This document shows, piece after piece, positions 1-7,628 of a stretch of 64,000 bases of DNA. The stretch comes from UBA4733 sp036734945 (GTDB lineage: Bacteria > Chloroflexota > UBA4733). The notes under the pieces are model-generated. The model did not search any database, was not told where the DNA came from, and saw only the letters and a list, made by a program, of their open reading frames with translations. The translations under genes were made by a program, and so were the position numbers. The stretch is from assembly GCA_036734945.1 (NCBI GenBank), contig DAIMXP010000007.1, positions 1 through 64,000 on the forward strand. The letters run 5' to 3'. Position 1 is the first letter of the stretch, and the number at the start of each line of letters is the position of its first letter.

Positions 1-74
1 AGCACCCCGAACACCTTCCCGCCTCTCCCCATAATCAATGCGCATCACACGTCTTCAGCGTAGGGTGGACCGCC

Positions 75-977
75 TCACGCCACGGTCGCCCCTTCACCGG
101 CGAACACGCTATTCTCCTGGGCAGTCAACTCGGCGACTTCGGTGGCGTCGAGCTTGTCCCGCCATCGGGCGTCCGGGTCTGGGCTCGGCAGCGACGAGAG
201 CAGCATCTGGGTATAGGGATGCGTCGGGTGGACCAGCACGTCGTCCACCGCACCGCTTTCGACGATCTTGCCCTTCGAGATCACCAGCGCTTCCCCTCCG
301 ACGTAGTAGGCAGTGGAAAGGTCGTGGGTGATGAACAGCGTGGTCATGCCGTACTTCTGCTTGAAATCGAGTAGGACGTTCAGGAAGAGCACACGTACCG
401 CCGCGTCGAGCATGGACACCGGCTCGTCGGCAATGATGAACGATGGCCGACACATGTAGACGCGGGCCAGCATAATGCGCTGCCGCTGACCGCCGCTGAT
501 CTGGTGGGGATAGCGGCCGAGCACGTCGTTCGGGCGCAAGCCGACCGCCTCCAGCGACTCCGTGATAAGCTCCAGGCCTTCCTTCTGGGAGCCGGCCAGC
601 TTGAATTTCTTGATCGCCGTCCAGAAGACACGATCGACGCGGTAGAACGGGTTGAAAATCCCGTAAGGATCTTGAAAGACTGCCTGCACGTCGCGGCGGT
701 AGCGCCGGAAGTCCTCACCATGCAGCCCGTAGATGTCCTTGCCGTAGTAGGTGACGTGGCCGCTCGTCGGGCGCTGCAAACCAAGGATGATGCGGGCGAT
801 CGTGCTCTTGCCGCTGCCGCTTTCGCCGACCAGGCTGGTGATGTGGGGCGGGTCGGCGGTGAGCTGGAAGGAGACGTGGTCGACTGCCGTCAACTGGCCG
901 CCGACCTGACGAAAGGCCGCGCCGCGGAAGACTTGAGTGACGTCGTGCAGTTCGATCAGCTTCTCGCTATCGGCCAT
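75..977 (-). CDS. Oligopeptide-type ABC transporter ATP-binding protein (DppF/OppF-like)
   Basis: This 300-aa ABC ATPase would power uptake of a peptide or, given the neighbours, possibly a sugar-derived solute through a Dpp/Opp-type importer at the inner membrane. Visible motifs are Walker A GESGSGKST (residues 51-59), Q-loop VFQDP (about 100), signature ISGGQRQR (160-167), Walker B FIIADEP (180-186) and the H-loop THD. The C-terminal HPTHPYTQ matches the oligopeptide ATPase tail. The D-loop reads SMLDAAVR, slightly unlike the usual SALD. Its ATG overlaps the end of the upstream DppD-like gene by 11 nt, so the two ATPases are translationally coupled. Substrate cannot be read from the sequence. 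Confidence 0.93.
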   Translation of the reverse strand: MADSEKLIELHDVTQVFRGAAFRQVGGQLTAVDHVSFQLTADPPHITSLVGESGSGKSTIARIILGLQRPTSGHVTYYGKDIYGLHGEDFRRYRRDVQAVFQDPYGIFNPFYRVDRVFWTAIKKFKLAGSQKEGLELITESLEAVGLRPNDVLGRYPHQISGGQRQRIMLARVYMCRPSFIIADEPVSMLDAAVRVLFLNVLLDFKQKYGMTTLFITHDLSTAYYVGGEALVISKGKIVESGAVDDVLVHPTHPYTQMLLSSLPSPDPDARWRDKLDATEVAELTAQENSVFAGEGATVA

Positions 978-2037
978 CAGTGATCCCCATTTCCGCCCGG
1001 TGGTGGTACAGGTGGCAGGCTACAGCCGATGCCGGGCTCTGGTCGTCGGCCGCGCGACCCGGAACCGGCAGCAACTCCGGGTGGACCGCCCGGCAATAGG
1101 ACGTGGCAAACGGGCAGCGCGTGTGGAAGCGGCAACCCTCGGGCCATTGCGTCGGGTTGGGAGCACTACCGCCGATGCCCTCCAGGCGGACACGTGTACC
1201 GCCCACCTGGGGGATTGCGCCGATCAGCGCCTGCGTGTAGGGGTGCAACGGTTCCTTGAACACCTGGCGTACGGGGCGTACCTCGACGATTTGCCCGGCG
1301 TACATGACCGCTACGCGGTCCACCAGCTCTGCATGTACCGCCATGTCGTGGCTGACGATCATGATCGACATGCCCAGACGGTCGCGCAACTCGGCCAGGG
1401 TCTGAATAATGATGCGTTGTACGTTGACGTCGAGCGCCGTCGTTGGCTCGTCGGCAATCACAAGATCGGGGTTCAGGGCGATGGCCATGGCGATAATCAC
1501 GCGCTGCTTCATGCCTCCGGACAACTCGTGCGGGTAGAGCCGATCAACATAGGGAGCCAGGTTGACCGCCTTGAGCAGTTCCGGCACCTTGGCACGGGCC
1601 CCGCTTTGTGTTTCGCCGTGCTCTTGCATGGCATCGACAAACTGATCGGCAACGCGCATGACCGGATTGAGGGAGTTCATCGACCCCTGGGGAATGTAGG
1701 CCATGTTGCGCCAGCGGATGCGCCGCAGCGCTGCGTCGTCCACAGTGAGGAGGTTCACCGGTTCGCTGCCGCGCGGGTGAAAGCGGACCTGCCCGCCATC
1801 GATATAGCCGGGCGGGCGGGTCAGGCGCAGCAGTGCATTGGCGAGGGTACTCTTGCCGCAGCCGGATTCGCCGGCGATTCCGAGGATCTCCCCGCGTTGC
1901 ATGGTGAGGCTGACGCCATCCACTGCCCGGCTGACGCCGGACACCGTCTTGTAGAAGACGCGCAGGTCTTCGATCTCCACGAGCGGAGCCGGAGTGGTTG
2001 TGCGCTCGTTGAGGAGCAAGGACTGATCAATTGCCAT
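967..2037 (-). CDS. Oligopeptide-type ABC transporter ATP-binding protein (DppD/OppD-like)
   Basis: This 356-aa protein is the second ATPase of a Dpp/Opp-type importer. It shows Walker A GESGCGKST, Q-loop YIPQGSMNSLNP, signature LSGGMKQR, Walker B LVIADEPTTALD and H-loop SHD. The C-terminal region has HPYTQALIGAIP followed by a cysteine-bearing segment (CRFHTRCPFATSYC), typical of the DppD/OppD C-terminal Fe-S-like extension. It lies 41 nt downstream of the permease remnant and overlaps the DppF-like gene, in the order permease-ATPase-ATPase usual for these operons. Homology and synteny are clear; the transported compound is unknown, though the adjoining sugar-oxidation genes suggest an oligosaccharide or glycoside rather than peptides. 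Confidence 0.93.
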   Translation of the reverse strand: MAIDQSLLLNERTTTPAPLVEIEDLRVFYKTVSGVSRAVDGVSLTMQRGEILGIAGESGCGKSTLANALLRLTRPPGYIDGGQVRFHPRGSEPVNLLTVDDAALRRIRWRNMAYIPQGSMNSLNPVMRVADQFVDAMQEHGETQSGARAKVPELLKAVNLAPYVDRLYPHELSGGMKQRVIIAMAIALNPDLVIADEPTTALDVNVQRIIIQTLAELRDRLGMSIMIVSHDMAVHAELVDRVAVMYAGQIVEVRPVRQVFKEPLHPYTQALIGAIPQVGGTRVRLEGIGGSAPNPTQWPEGCRFHTRCPFATSYCRAVHPELLPVPGRAADDQSPASAVACHLYHHRAEMGITDGR

Positions 2038-2078
2038 ACCGCCACCCTTCCCAGTCGGTCGGTGTTAAGGAATCGCCG

Positions 2079-2345
2079 CTACGCACCGGCCGTGCCACGA
2101 AGGCGCGGATTGTAGATCTCTTCTAGCCCGATGTTGATGAGGTTAACGGAAATAAACACGAAGGACAGGAAGACGACCGGAGCGACGAAGATCGGCCAGG
2201 CGCCGAGACTCATCGCACCCCAGCTTATCGCATAGTTGATGAGGAGACCGAGGTCGATGATATTGGCCGGGCCAAGGCCGATCACTTCCAGGCCAACCAG
2301 CGCGAAGACCGCGCCGAGCGCCGCGTTGGCGAAACCGACGCCGAC
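2079..2345 (-). pseudogene. C-terminal remnant of a DppC-type ABC permease
   Basis: The last ~88 residues are a convincing DppC/OppC permease tail. There is a membrane segment around VFALVGLEVIGLG (the family's EASLSFLGLG region), then WGAMSLGAW, a second hydrophobic stretch, and the family ending NxxxxGLEEIYNPRLRG. Reading upstream, permease homology stops at about 2333-2345 and the frame runs into sequence that on the other strand encodes a LacI-family regulator. The N-terminal two thirds of the permease, including most membrane segments and the EAA-loop region, are missing. It sits directly upstream of the two ATPase genes, so it was once the operon's permease. It cannot work as it stands. 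Either a real rearrangement or an assembly join explains it. Confidence 0.82.
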
Positions 2346-3067
2346 GCCGCGGACGGCCTGATCATCTACCTCAGCGGCCAGCCGGGGTGTGCGGAAACGG
2401 TCGCCCGCCTGGAGCGAAGTGGTATCCCTTTTGTGCTGGTGGATCGCACACTTGCCGGACTGAGCGCCGATCTGGTCACCGCCGATAACATCACCGGCGG
2501 TCGCCTCGTCGCCGAGCATCTACTCGGTCTGGGGCATCGCCGGATGGTGGTGGTGCGCCGGCAGGGCGACGACATTTCGACGGTGGAGGAACGTGAGCAT
2601 GGCTTTCGCGCCGCCTTCGCCGCAGCAGGGATCACGACGGAAGACACGCCATCGATATTCGCTCCCGGTCACCTGATCAGCGCCTGGGACTATCTGCGCC
2701 TGCCCTCCCTGGCCGACCATCCCGATGTGTACGCGATTGCGGCCTCTCTCAAGCGCCTGCGGCCGACAGCGGCCTTTGCTATCAACGATATCACCGGTGT
2801 GTTGACCATTCTTGCCGCCCACCGCCTTGGCTGGCGTGTTCCCGAAACGCTGTCTGTCGTCGGCTTCGGTGACGACAGCCATTCCCTCACGACTTACCCT
2901 CCCCTCACCACTATTCACCAGGATCCTCTGGAAATGGGCCGCCAGGCGATGCTACTGCTCGTCGATCGCCTGGAGACGCCGGCAGGCGAACCAAGGGTCA
3001 TCCGCCTGCCGGTGCATCTCGTCGTCCGGGCAGTTCGGGGGCATGTGGACCCGCAGGTACAGCGTAG
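2334..3067 (+). pseudogene. LacI-family transcriptional regulator, N-terminally truncated and frameshifted
   Basis: The reading frame encodes the effector-binding part of a LacI/GalR regulator: ADGLIIYLSG, then IPFVLVDR, the HLLGLGHRRM motif, AAFAINDITG, and SVVGFGDDS followed by PPLTTIHQD. The DNA-binding HTH and the first part of the core are absent because homology begins exactly where the opposite-strand permease homology ends (about 2335). Near 3030 the expected C-terminal LVVR-x-SS ending is split. Restoring one base after LVVR gives RASSGACGPAGTA and a stop at 3065-3067, whereas the uncorrected frame runs on through unrelated sequence to 3461. So there are two lesions: truncation and a single-base deletion. 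It probably once controlled the nearby sugar genes. Confidence 0.8.
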
Positions 3068-3079
3068 GCGGAAGAGTGT

Positions 3080-3106
3080 AGGGCCGCGATTGCGATCGGC
3101 GGCCCT
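3080..3106. repeat. Palindromic repeat agggccgc-N11-gcggccct
   Basis: An 8-bp perfect inverted repeat with an 11-nt loop, followed by gtccc. The same arms, loop length and flank recur at 12172-12198, and a related core (gactgcggtc) forms the stems of the element at 60331-60528. It lies 13 nt after the restored LacI stop, so it could also act as a hairpin terminator, but no T-tract follows. Confidence 0.6.
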
Positions 3107-3237
3107 GTCCCTCGGCTACAAACGCCCCTTGCCATTGACGCCAGAGCCAGCGTGCTCTAAGATGTTGAAAAGGACGTTAAGGCTGCGGGGTGTCTCGGCC
3201 GCTGTCTACCCTGGTTCAGATGCACGAGAGGTATGCA

Positions 3238-3492
3238 ATGTCTGTCGTCCCTGTATTGCGCCGACGGCGCAGCGTTGTCGCCGTCCTTGCCGTGCTGCTG
3301 GTCACGACTGCCTGCGTTGGGCGACCGAAGGAAGTGAGCGGCCAATTCCCCTCATTCCTGCCGTCCAGTGGGAACGGTGTGAGCGCCGTCCCCACCAACG
3401 TCGGCGGCAACTCCAACACCTCCGGCATCGGCGCCGGCCTGCTGCAGTCGCCCGGTACTGAGCCAACCGCGACGCCCGCGGCAGGCAAGTAA
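3238..3492 (+). CDS. Small predicted lipoprotein of unknown function
   Basis: An 84-aa protein starting at the ATG at 3238. The N-terminus has an Arg-rich n-region (RRRR), a hydrophobic core (VVAVLAVLLV) and TTAC, a plausible lipobox with the lipidated Cys at about residue 24. The mature part is only ~60 aa, rich in Ser, Gly, Asn, Pro and Thr, with no recognisable domain, as in small surface-tethered peptides. An upstream in-frame start at 3190 would add 16 residues before the Arg-rich stretch, so I chose the internal ATG that places the signal at the N-terminus. It stands alone between the LacI remnant and the methyltransferase gene. Function not recognised. Confidence 0.6.
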   Translation: MSVVPVLRRRRSVVAVLAVLLVTTACVGRPKEVSGQFPSFLPSSGNGVSAVPTNVGGNSNTSGIGAGLLQSPGTEPTATPAAGK

Positions 3493-3741
3493 AGGCGTCG
3501 CCAGGCTTGGCTTTCGCACTTCGCAAATCGAAATGGAGCAGCAATGAGAACGGAATCTTCTGCTTCTGGTGCCGACCCATGGAGAGCGTCGCCGTAGTCG
3601 TCACCTTCGGTTCAGGGCCTTGTTGCGCCGTTCGGGGGCGCGAATGTCGGCATGAAAGGGCTTTGGCGGACCGAACGTGGATCGAATTCGACATGTGCGA
3701 AGTCCAAGGCTAGGGCAAGGAGCACACGATTAGGAGCCGCG

Positions 3742-4605
3742 ATGCGCGACGAGCCGCCGCAAGGACTCGACCGCTGGGCCTCCTGGCTGCTGCGCCAGCC
3801 CCACCTGACGGCGCCGGGGCCCCACCCGGTCCGTGACCGCGTCCTCGACGGGACCAAGCTCGCGGTCGGGCAGCGGGTGCTGGACGTGGGCGCGGGGACG
3901 GGCTGGCTGACCCTGGAGGCGCGCCGGCGGGTCGGCCCCTCAGGCAGCGTCGTCGCCCTGGACCGCTCCCACGACGTGCTCGCCGCCTGCCGGCGTTTCG
4001 TCGAGGCGGACGACGGGGAAGGGGCGCCGGTCCGGTACGTCGTGGGCGATGCGCGCTGCCTGCCTTTCCCGGACGGGAGCTTCGATGCCGTGGCGCTCCG
4101 TTCGGTGTTGATTTACGTGCTCGACAAGGAGACGGCTGTGCGCGAGTTGTGGCGCGCGCTCCGCCCGGGCGGCCGCCTCTCGCTGTTCGAGCCGATCAAT
4201 CGCGTCTCCGCTGAAGGCTGGGAGCGGGCGTGGGAGCCGGAGTTGGCGGCGCTGCGGGCGGACGATGCCAAGGTCCAGCGCTACCTGCGCGCACATTCCG
4301 AGCACTACGAGCCGATGGTGGGCTTCGACGAGCGGGACCTCGTGCGGCAGTGTGTCGCTGCCGGGTTCCAGACGGTGGACCTTGGCTATGAATACCACTA
4401 CGACGCCGGCACGTCGCGCGACCCCGCGCTGGTGGCCGCAAACCTGCGCTTCGCCGGCAACCCGACGGCGCCGAGCTACGAGGAGGGGGCCCGCGCCGTA
4501 TTGGGCGACGCGGCCGAGGAGCACGTCGTCCAGGTGGCGCAGTTGTTTGCTGCGAGGCCGTCGCCGCAGGCCAATGCCGTGGCGTACCTCACGGCGCAGC
4601 GATGA
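3742..4605 (+). CDS. Class I SAM-dependent methyltransferase
   Basis: A 287-aa methyltransferase of the UbiE/Methyltransf_11 type. The SAM-binding motif I is VLDVGAGTG, followed by VVALDRS (acidic residue at the end of strand 2), GDARCLPFPDGSFDAV (motif II) and LRPGGRLSLFEPI (post-II strand). These are all in the usual order for a Rossmann-like SAM enzyme. The start chosen is the ATG at 3742, preceded by a purine-rich taggag; the frame stays open upstream to 3652 but that extension has no homology. The C-terminal half (after about residue 170) should set substrate specificity and I do not recognise it. No operon partners are apparent, and the substrate is unknown. Confidence 0.85.
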   Translation: MRDEPPQGLDRWASWLLRQPHLTAPGPHPVRDRVLDGTKLAVGQRVLDVGAGTGWLTLEARRRVGPSGSVVALDRSHDVLAACRRFVEADDGEGAPVRYVVGDARCLPFPDGSFDAVALRSVLIYVLDKETAVRELWRALRPGGRLSLFEPINRVSAEGWERAWEPELAALRADDAKVQRYLRAHSEHYEPMVGFDERDLVRQCVAAGFQTVDLGYEYHYDAGTSRDPALVAANLRFAGNPTAPSYEEGARAVLGDAAEEHVVQVAQLFAARPSPQANAVAYLTAQR

Positions 4606-4663
4606 TCGAAGGCGAGCCGAAATCGGCAGCGTGATTCCGCGTCGGAGACGCCGCCACGGGCGC

Positions 4664-4903
4664 TCACGATGCGCGAGCGGACGGTTGCGCCGGCTCCGAC
4701 CGGAGGGCGAGCTCGATGAGGTCGGCACCCTCAGCGATGACGCGCGGTTGGTCGGTGGTTTCCTGGAATAGCGCGTAGGCTTCAGCGTCCTGCCGACCAC
4801 GCTGCACGACGTCGTCGCGGACCGCCGCGAGGGCAGCCGCCAGCGTCGGAAATTCTTCGGTCAGGTTGCCGGATTCGACGTCCCAGAGCGTGTACATGCC
4901 CAT
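4664..4903 (-). CDS. Small conserved hypothetical protein (MYTLWDVESGN family)
   Basis: A 79-aa acidic protein beginning MGMYTLWDVESGNL. The N-terminal YTLWDVESGN stretch followed by a helix rich in Ala and Val (LAAALAAVRDDVV) resembles a short family I associate with Chloroflexota genomes. I know no assigned function. It follows the 115-aa gene upstream on the same strand by 15 nt, so it is probably the last gene of a three-gene unit (5739 to 4664). The third residue is also Met, so the true start may be two codons later. The call rests on recalled family resemblance and operon position, not on a defined domain. Confidence 0.6.
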   Translation of the reverse strand: MGMYTLWDVESGNLTEEFPTLAAALAAVRDDVVQRGRQDAEAYALFQETTDQPRVIAEGADLIELALRSEPAQPSARAS

Positions 4904-4918
4904 AGTGTACGGCGCAGC

Positions 4919-5266
4919 TCACACCGGTACAACAGCGACGACGAAACGCTGGAGAAGCGTGGCCTCGCCCCAGACGGTGTGATGCCCAGGAGCACTGCCC
5001 GTCTGCTCAACGGCGACCAGCGCCCTGTTCGGGATTTCCAGACGGGCAATATACCGTCCGAGGCGTGGCGCCTGCTGGGCACGTATCCGCGCCTCCTGCT
5101 CGGTCGCGCAGGTGGAGATGCCGCGCCACCAGCGTTCTGTCTCCGGCGTCGGCCGGCGTAGCACCTTCCCGAGCGCGGCGTTGGACAGGAAGTCGCTCAC
5201 TTCGGGCGGGTCGTGGTGGACGATGCGATAGAGCACCCGGACGGTGACCGAAGCAGCACCGCTCAT
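4919..5266 (-). CDS. Conserved hypothetical protein, coupled to upstream HTH/coiled-coil gene
   Basis: A 115-aa protein starting MSGAASVTVRVLYR. Its ATG lies inside an ATGA overlap (5263-5266) with the stop of the upstream HTH gene, which decides the start and implies translational coupling; the frame remains open further upstream but that part is low-complexity Gly/Ala. Recognisable blocks are PPEVSDFLSNAALGK, a PTPE-x-x-R-W-W segment, a helix with many Arg and Gln, and a C-terminal GHHTVWGEATLL-VVAVVPV. I associate these blocks with a Chloroflexota family of unknown role. No signal peptide or membrane helix. It may act with its two neighbours; no activity can be inferred. Confidence 0.65.
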   Translation of the reverse strand: MSGAASVTVRVLYRIVHHDPPEVSDFLSNAALGKVLRRPTPETERWWRGISTCATEQEARIRAQQAPRLGRYIARLEIPNRALVAVEQTGSAPGHHTVWGEATLLQRFVVAVVPV

Positions 5267-5739
5267 TGCCAGAATCGCCACCAACGCCGCTGGGGCCCCG
5301 CCTCCTCCTCGTGCGCCGGCAGCGCCAGAAGCTGCTCCACCTGCACCTCCAGGTTGCGCGCCCGCTCCAGCCACATCGCCGCCGCCTGCTCCGCCTGGCT
5401 CGCTCGCTCGCGCTCGGCATCAAGCAACGACCGCCGTTCCCGGAGTGTGGCTGCCAGCGCATCCTGATTGGCGGCCATGGCCGCCCCACTGCCAGCATTG
5501 GCGGTCGTGACGGCCACATCGCCGTTTTGGCTGTCGTCGCTGGCCGGCGTGGCCGAACCTGTGATGGCCATGGCGGCCAATGTGCTCGAAGCGGGCATCC
5601 AAACTAAACGCCGCCCACCCGTGCGCTGAGTGCCCAGTTCCCTGCTGGCAATCTGCCGCCGGAGCGTGCGATCACTCACACCACGTAAACCAGTGGCCTG
5701 AGCGAGCGTCACCCAATGGCCGCCAGCCGTGCCCGCCAT
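5263..5739 (-). CDS. HTH DNA-binding protein with coiled-coil tail
   Basis: A 158-aa protein if started at the ATG at 5739; the frame is open to 5835 but homology begins here. The N-terminal third (HWVTLAQATGLRGVSDRTLRRQI, with RRLVW after it) looks like a MerR/excisionase-type winged helix that reads a promoter or recombination site. A Ser/Ala/Thr linker follows. Then comes a long Glu/Arg/Ala-rich helix (about residues 95-145, RERRSLLDAERERASQ) typical of a coiled coil, and the terminal aromatic cluster RRWWRFWQ. This layout is familiar in accessory or mobile regions of Chloroflexota. It heads a three-gene unit. The short motif tgaccgcc occurs twice and inverted once in its upstream DNA (5739-5810), a possible self-binding site. 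Confidence 0.65.
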   Translation of the reverse strand: MAGTAGGHWVTLAQATGLRGVSDRTLRRQIASRELGTQRTGGRRLVWMPASSTLAAMAITGSATPASDDSQNGDVAVTTANAGSGAAMAANQDALAATLRERRSLLDAERERASQAEQAAAMWLERARNLEVQVEQLLALPAHEEEAGPQRRWWRFWQ

Positions 5740-6009
5740 GACCGCCGTCGCTGACTCTCCTGACCGCCTTGACCCTCTCTCATGATACGGCTGGCGGCCA
5801 TGGCGGTCAGCGCCAGTGGGACCCTGCTCCCACACGTATGCGGCACGACCAAGCGTTAGAGGAGGACGGCGTCATACTGGGAGCGTGCCAATGTGTACGC
5901 GAGCCAAACAAAGCTGCCCGCTCTTCGAGCGCGCACAGCGGCACCGCACCGGGAAGCTGCGAAGGGGGACAATACTCCTATACCTGCGGCAGCTTGCCGC
6001 TGAAACGTA

Positions 6010-6457
6010 ATGCTCGCCGTGGATTATGATGCGCTTGCCCGGCAAGCCGTACTCAATCTCCTCGACCGCGAGCATGCCGCGATCTGGTTTGAGATCGCGG
6101 CATGCTCGCGGATCGGCCACTTCTCCAACTACCCGGTGGCATCAACCCCCACCACCTCACCAACGCCAGGCGAGAACTGACCCAACGGCACCGCATCGAC
6201 CAAATTGCCGCGGTCACCCGTGGGGCCGGAGCGTCGCCGGCCTGGCGCTTCGTGACCGCCATGGCCGGTAGACGGCCTTCCAGCGCGCGGCTGCGCACAA
6301 ACGCCTCCTCCAGGCCCACTATCTCGCTGGTCCGCCACATCCAGCCGTGGTGTGAACCTCATCGCCGATGCTGGCGAACACAAAGCAGCGCCGCCCGCAG
6401 AGCGCGAGCGGCCGGCAGCAAGCCAAGATGGGGAATGTTAAGGTCGCTGCGGCTAGG
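6010..6457 (+). pseudogene. Decayed gene: winged-helix N-terminus of an endonuclease-like protein
   Basis: Coding signal is spread over several frames. From the ATG at 6010 the frame reads MLAVDYDALARQAVLNLLDREH then AAIWFEI. At about 6102 homology shifts one frame to MLADRPLLQLPGGINPHHL and TNARRELTQRHRIDQIAAVTR. At about 6270 it shifts again to AAAHKRLLQAHYLA, and finally to SRGVNLIADAGE. I recall this order of segments from a Chloroflexota/Actinobacteria protein family with a winged-helix start and a PD-(D/E)XK-like C-terminus. The C-terminal nuclease part is absent here. At least three frameshifts make it a pseudogene. The first frameshift falls inside the perfect palindrome at 6066-6111. 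The family assignment is from memory and moderate. Confidence 0.55.
6066..6111. repeat. Perfect 20-bp inverted repeat with 6-nt loop
   Basis: The arms 6066-6085 and 6092-6111 are exact reverse complements around the loop ggtttg. No T-tract follows, and it lies within a decayed coding region, so it is unlikely to be a terminator. The right arm contains the first frameshift of the host pseudogene. Confidence 0.9.
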
Positions 6458-7573
6458 CTAGGTCGGACCCACCTCTTCCTGGCGATGCGTGCGCGCGGAG
6501 CGGATGGCGGCATCAAGGATAGCCATAACATCAAGGTTGAAGTCGAGCCGCAGGGTTTCATGCAGCGGTTCGCCGGTCTCCAGGTGGTGCAGAAACTCTT
6601 CAGCCAGCGTTGCGCGACCCGGTGGCAACGGATCGCCGGAGATCAAGCGCGGCTCGTTCCCCTTCCCCTGAATCAGGCGGACGACCTGCTCCGCACCGCT
6701 CCGCTCGACCACCATAGTGCCTTGCTCCCCATAGAGAATCGGCCCGGTAGGCACACCGTGGTCGATGGTCGTCCATGTCGCCTCCAGGAGCGCCAGCGCA
6801 GTGGGGAAGCGCACGGTGACGACCGCATTATCTTCCGCATCGCCGTAGGGACTGTTCAGGTTGGCGGTGACACCAAAGGCGGCAACTGCCGGTGTACCCG
6901 CGTACCAACGGGCCAGGCAGGCGCCGTAGCAGCAGTAGTCGAGCAAGGCCCCGCCACCGGTGGCCTGCTGGTGCCACCAGGTGGCGCCCTTCTGCTCGTC
7001 CGACATTTCCAGGGCGGCGCCGGCAACACCGGGATGCGTGGAACCGTGGGAGAGCGGCCCCAACGAGCCCGCCCGCCACTTGACCTCCAACAACCGGCCG
7101 ATGGCCCCGGCGTCGAGCAATTCCCTGGCTTTGCGCACCGCCGGACTCCAGGTAGTGGGCCAATTCACCATGCACTCCACGCCGGCAGCCCGCACGGCGT
7201 CCGCCATGGAACGGGCTTCCTCCAAGGAGGCGGCCATCGGTTTTTCCGTCACCATATGCGCCCCGTGGGCGGCGATCGCCCTCGCCACCTCACCGTGACG
7301 AGCGTTCTCCGGGCAGAACAGGACGATGTCGAAGCGCTCGTGGTCCAGCATCACCCGGTAGTCGTCATACACCGTGGGGATGCCGATATCCTGGTGGGCG
7401 TGCTCCAGGTTCCACTGGCGAGTAAAACGCGCCTTCACCAGTTCCGGGACCACCGGGACCGTGTCGGCGCAGGCGAGCCACTGCACGTTCGGCAGCGCCG
7501 CAAAAGACCGCATGAGTTCGTTGATGTGCATGTGCGCGAAACCGATCACGCCAACGCGGTAGGTCTGTGCCAC
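6458..7573 (-). CDS. Gfo/Idh/MocA family oxidoreductase (AHMH-loop variant)
   Basis: A 371-aa NAD(P)-dependent sugar or cyclitol dehydrogenase of the Gfo/Idh/MocA family, starting with GTG at 7573 after a ggaaagga ribosome site. The N-terminal Rossmann part has VGVIGFAHMHINE where most members have a GxGxxG loop. The family EKP motif (TEKPMA, about residue 110) and the C-terminal domain with GGGALLDYCCYG are present. The same AHMH variant occurs in the gene at 13436, so these two are the closest pair of the four family members here. It would oxidise a hydroxyl to a ketone (or the reverse) in the sugar pathway. It is the only oxidoreductase on the minus strand with the SDR gene upstream. Confidence 0.88.
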   Translation of the reverse strand: MAQTYRVGVIGFAHMHINELMRSFAALPNVQWLACADTVPVVPELVKARFTRQWNLEHAHQDIGIPTVYDDYRVMLDHERFDIVLFCPENARHGEVARAIAAHGAHMVTEKPMAASLEEARSMADAVRAAGVECMVNWPTTWSPAVRKARELLDAGAIGRLLEVKWRAGSLGPLSHGSTHPGVAGAALEMSDEQKGATWWHQQATGGGALLDYCCYGACLARWYAGTPAVAAFGVTANLNSPYGDAEDNAVVTVRFPTALALLEATWTTIDHGVPTGPILYGEQGTMVVERSGAEQVVRLIQGKGNEPRLISGDPLPPGRATLAEEFLHHLETGEPLHETLRLDFNLDVMAILDAAIRSARTHRQEEVGPT

Positions 7574-7628
7574 CAGGTGATCCTTTCCTTCCCCACTTCA
7601 GCCCTTGCATAAAGCGGTATGATGAAGT

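Noticed and set aside
504..983. Long plus-strand open frame of 159 codons opposite the DppF-like gene
   Set aside because: It is the antisense shadow of a clearly conserved ABC ATPase gene; no domain resemblance and composition fits high-GC frame shadow.
937..2115. Plus-strand open frame of 392 codons
   Set aside because: It lies entirely opposite the DppD-like gene; the minus-strand protein has all ABC motifs.
3068..3461. C-terminal extension of the LacI frame
   Set aside because: No LacI homology after 3030; it overlaps the lipoprotein gene in another frame and is explained by a frameshift.
4114..4441. Possible tRNA, CRISPR or rRNA within accessory stretches
   Set aside because: No conserved T-loop pattern, regularly spaced direct repeats or rRNA signature was noticed here or elsewhere in the window by eye; a dedicated scan could still find a tRNA.
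6368..7612. Plus-strand open frame of 414 codons
   Set aside because: Antisense to the Gfo/Idh/MocA gene on the minus strand, which has the EKP motif and domain order.
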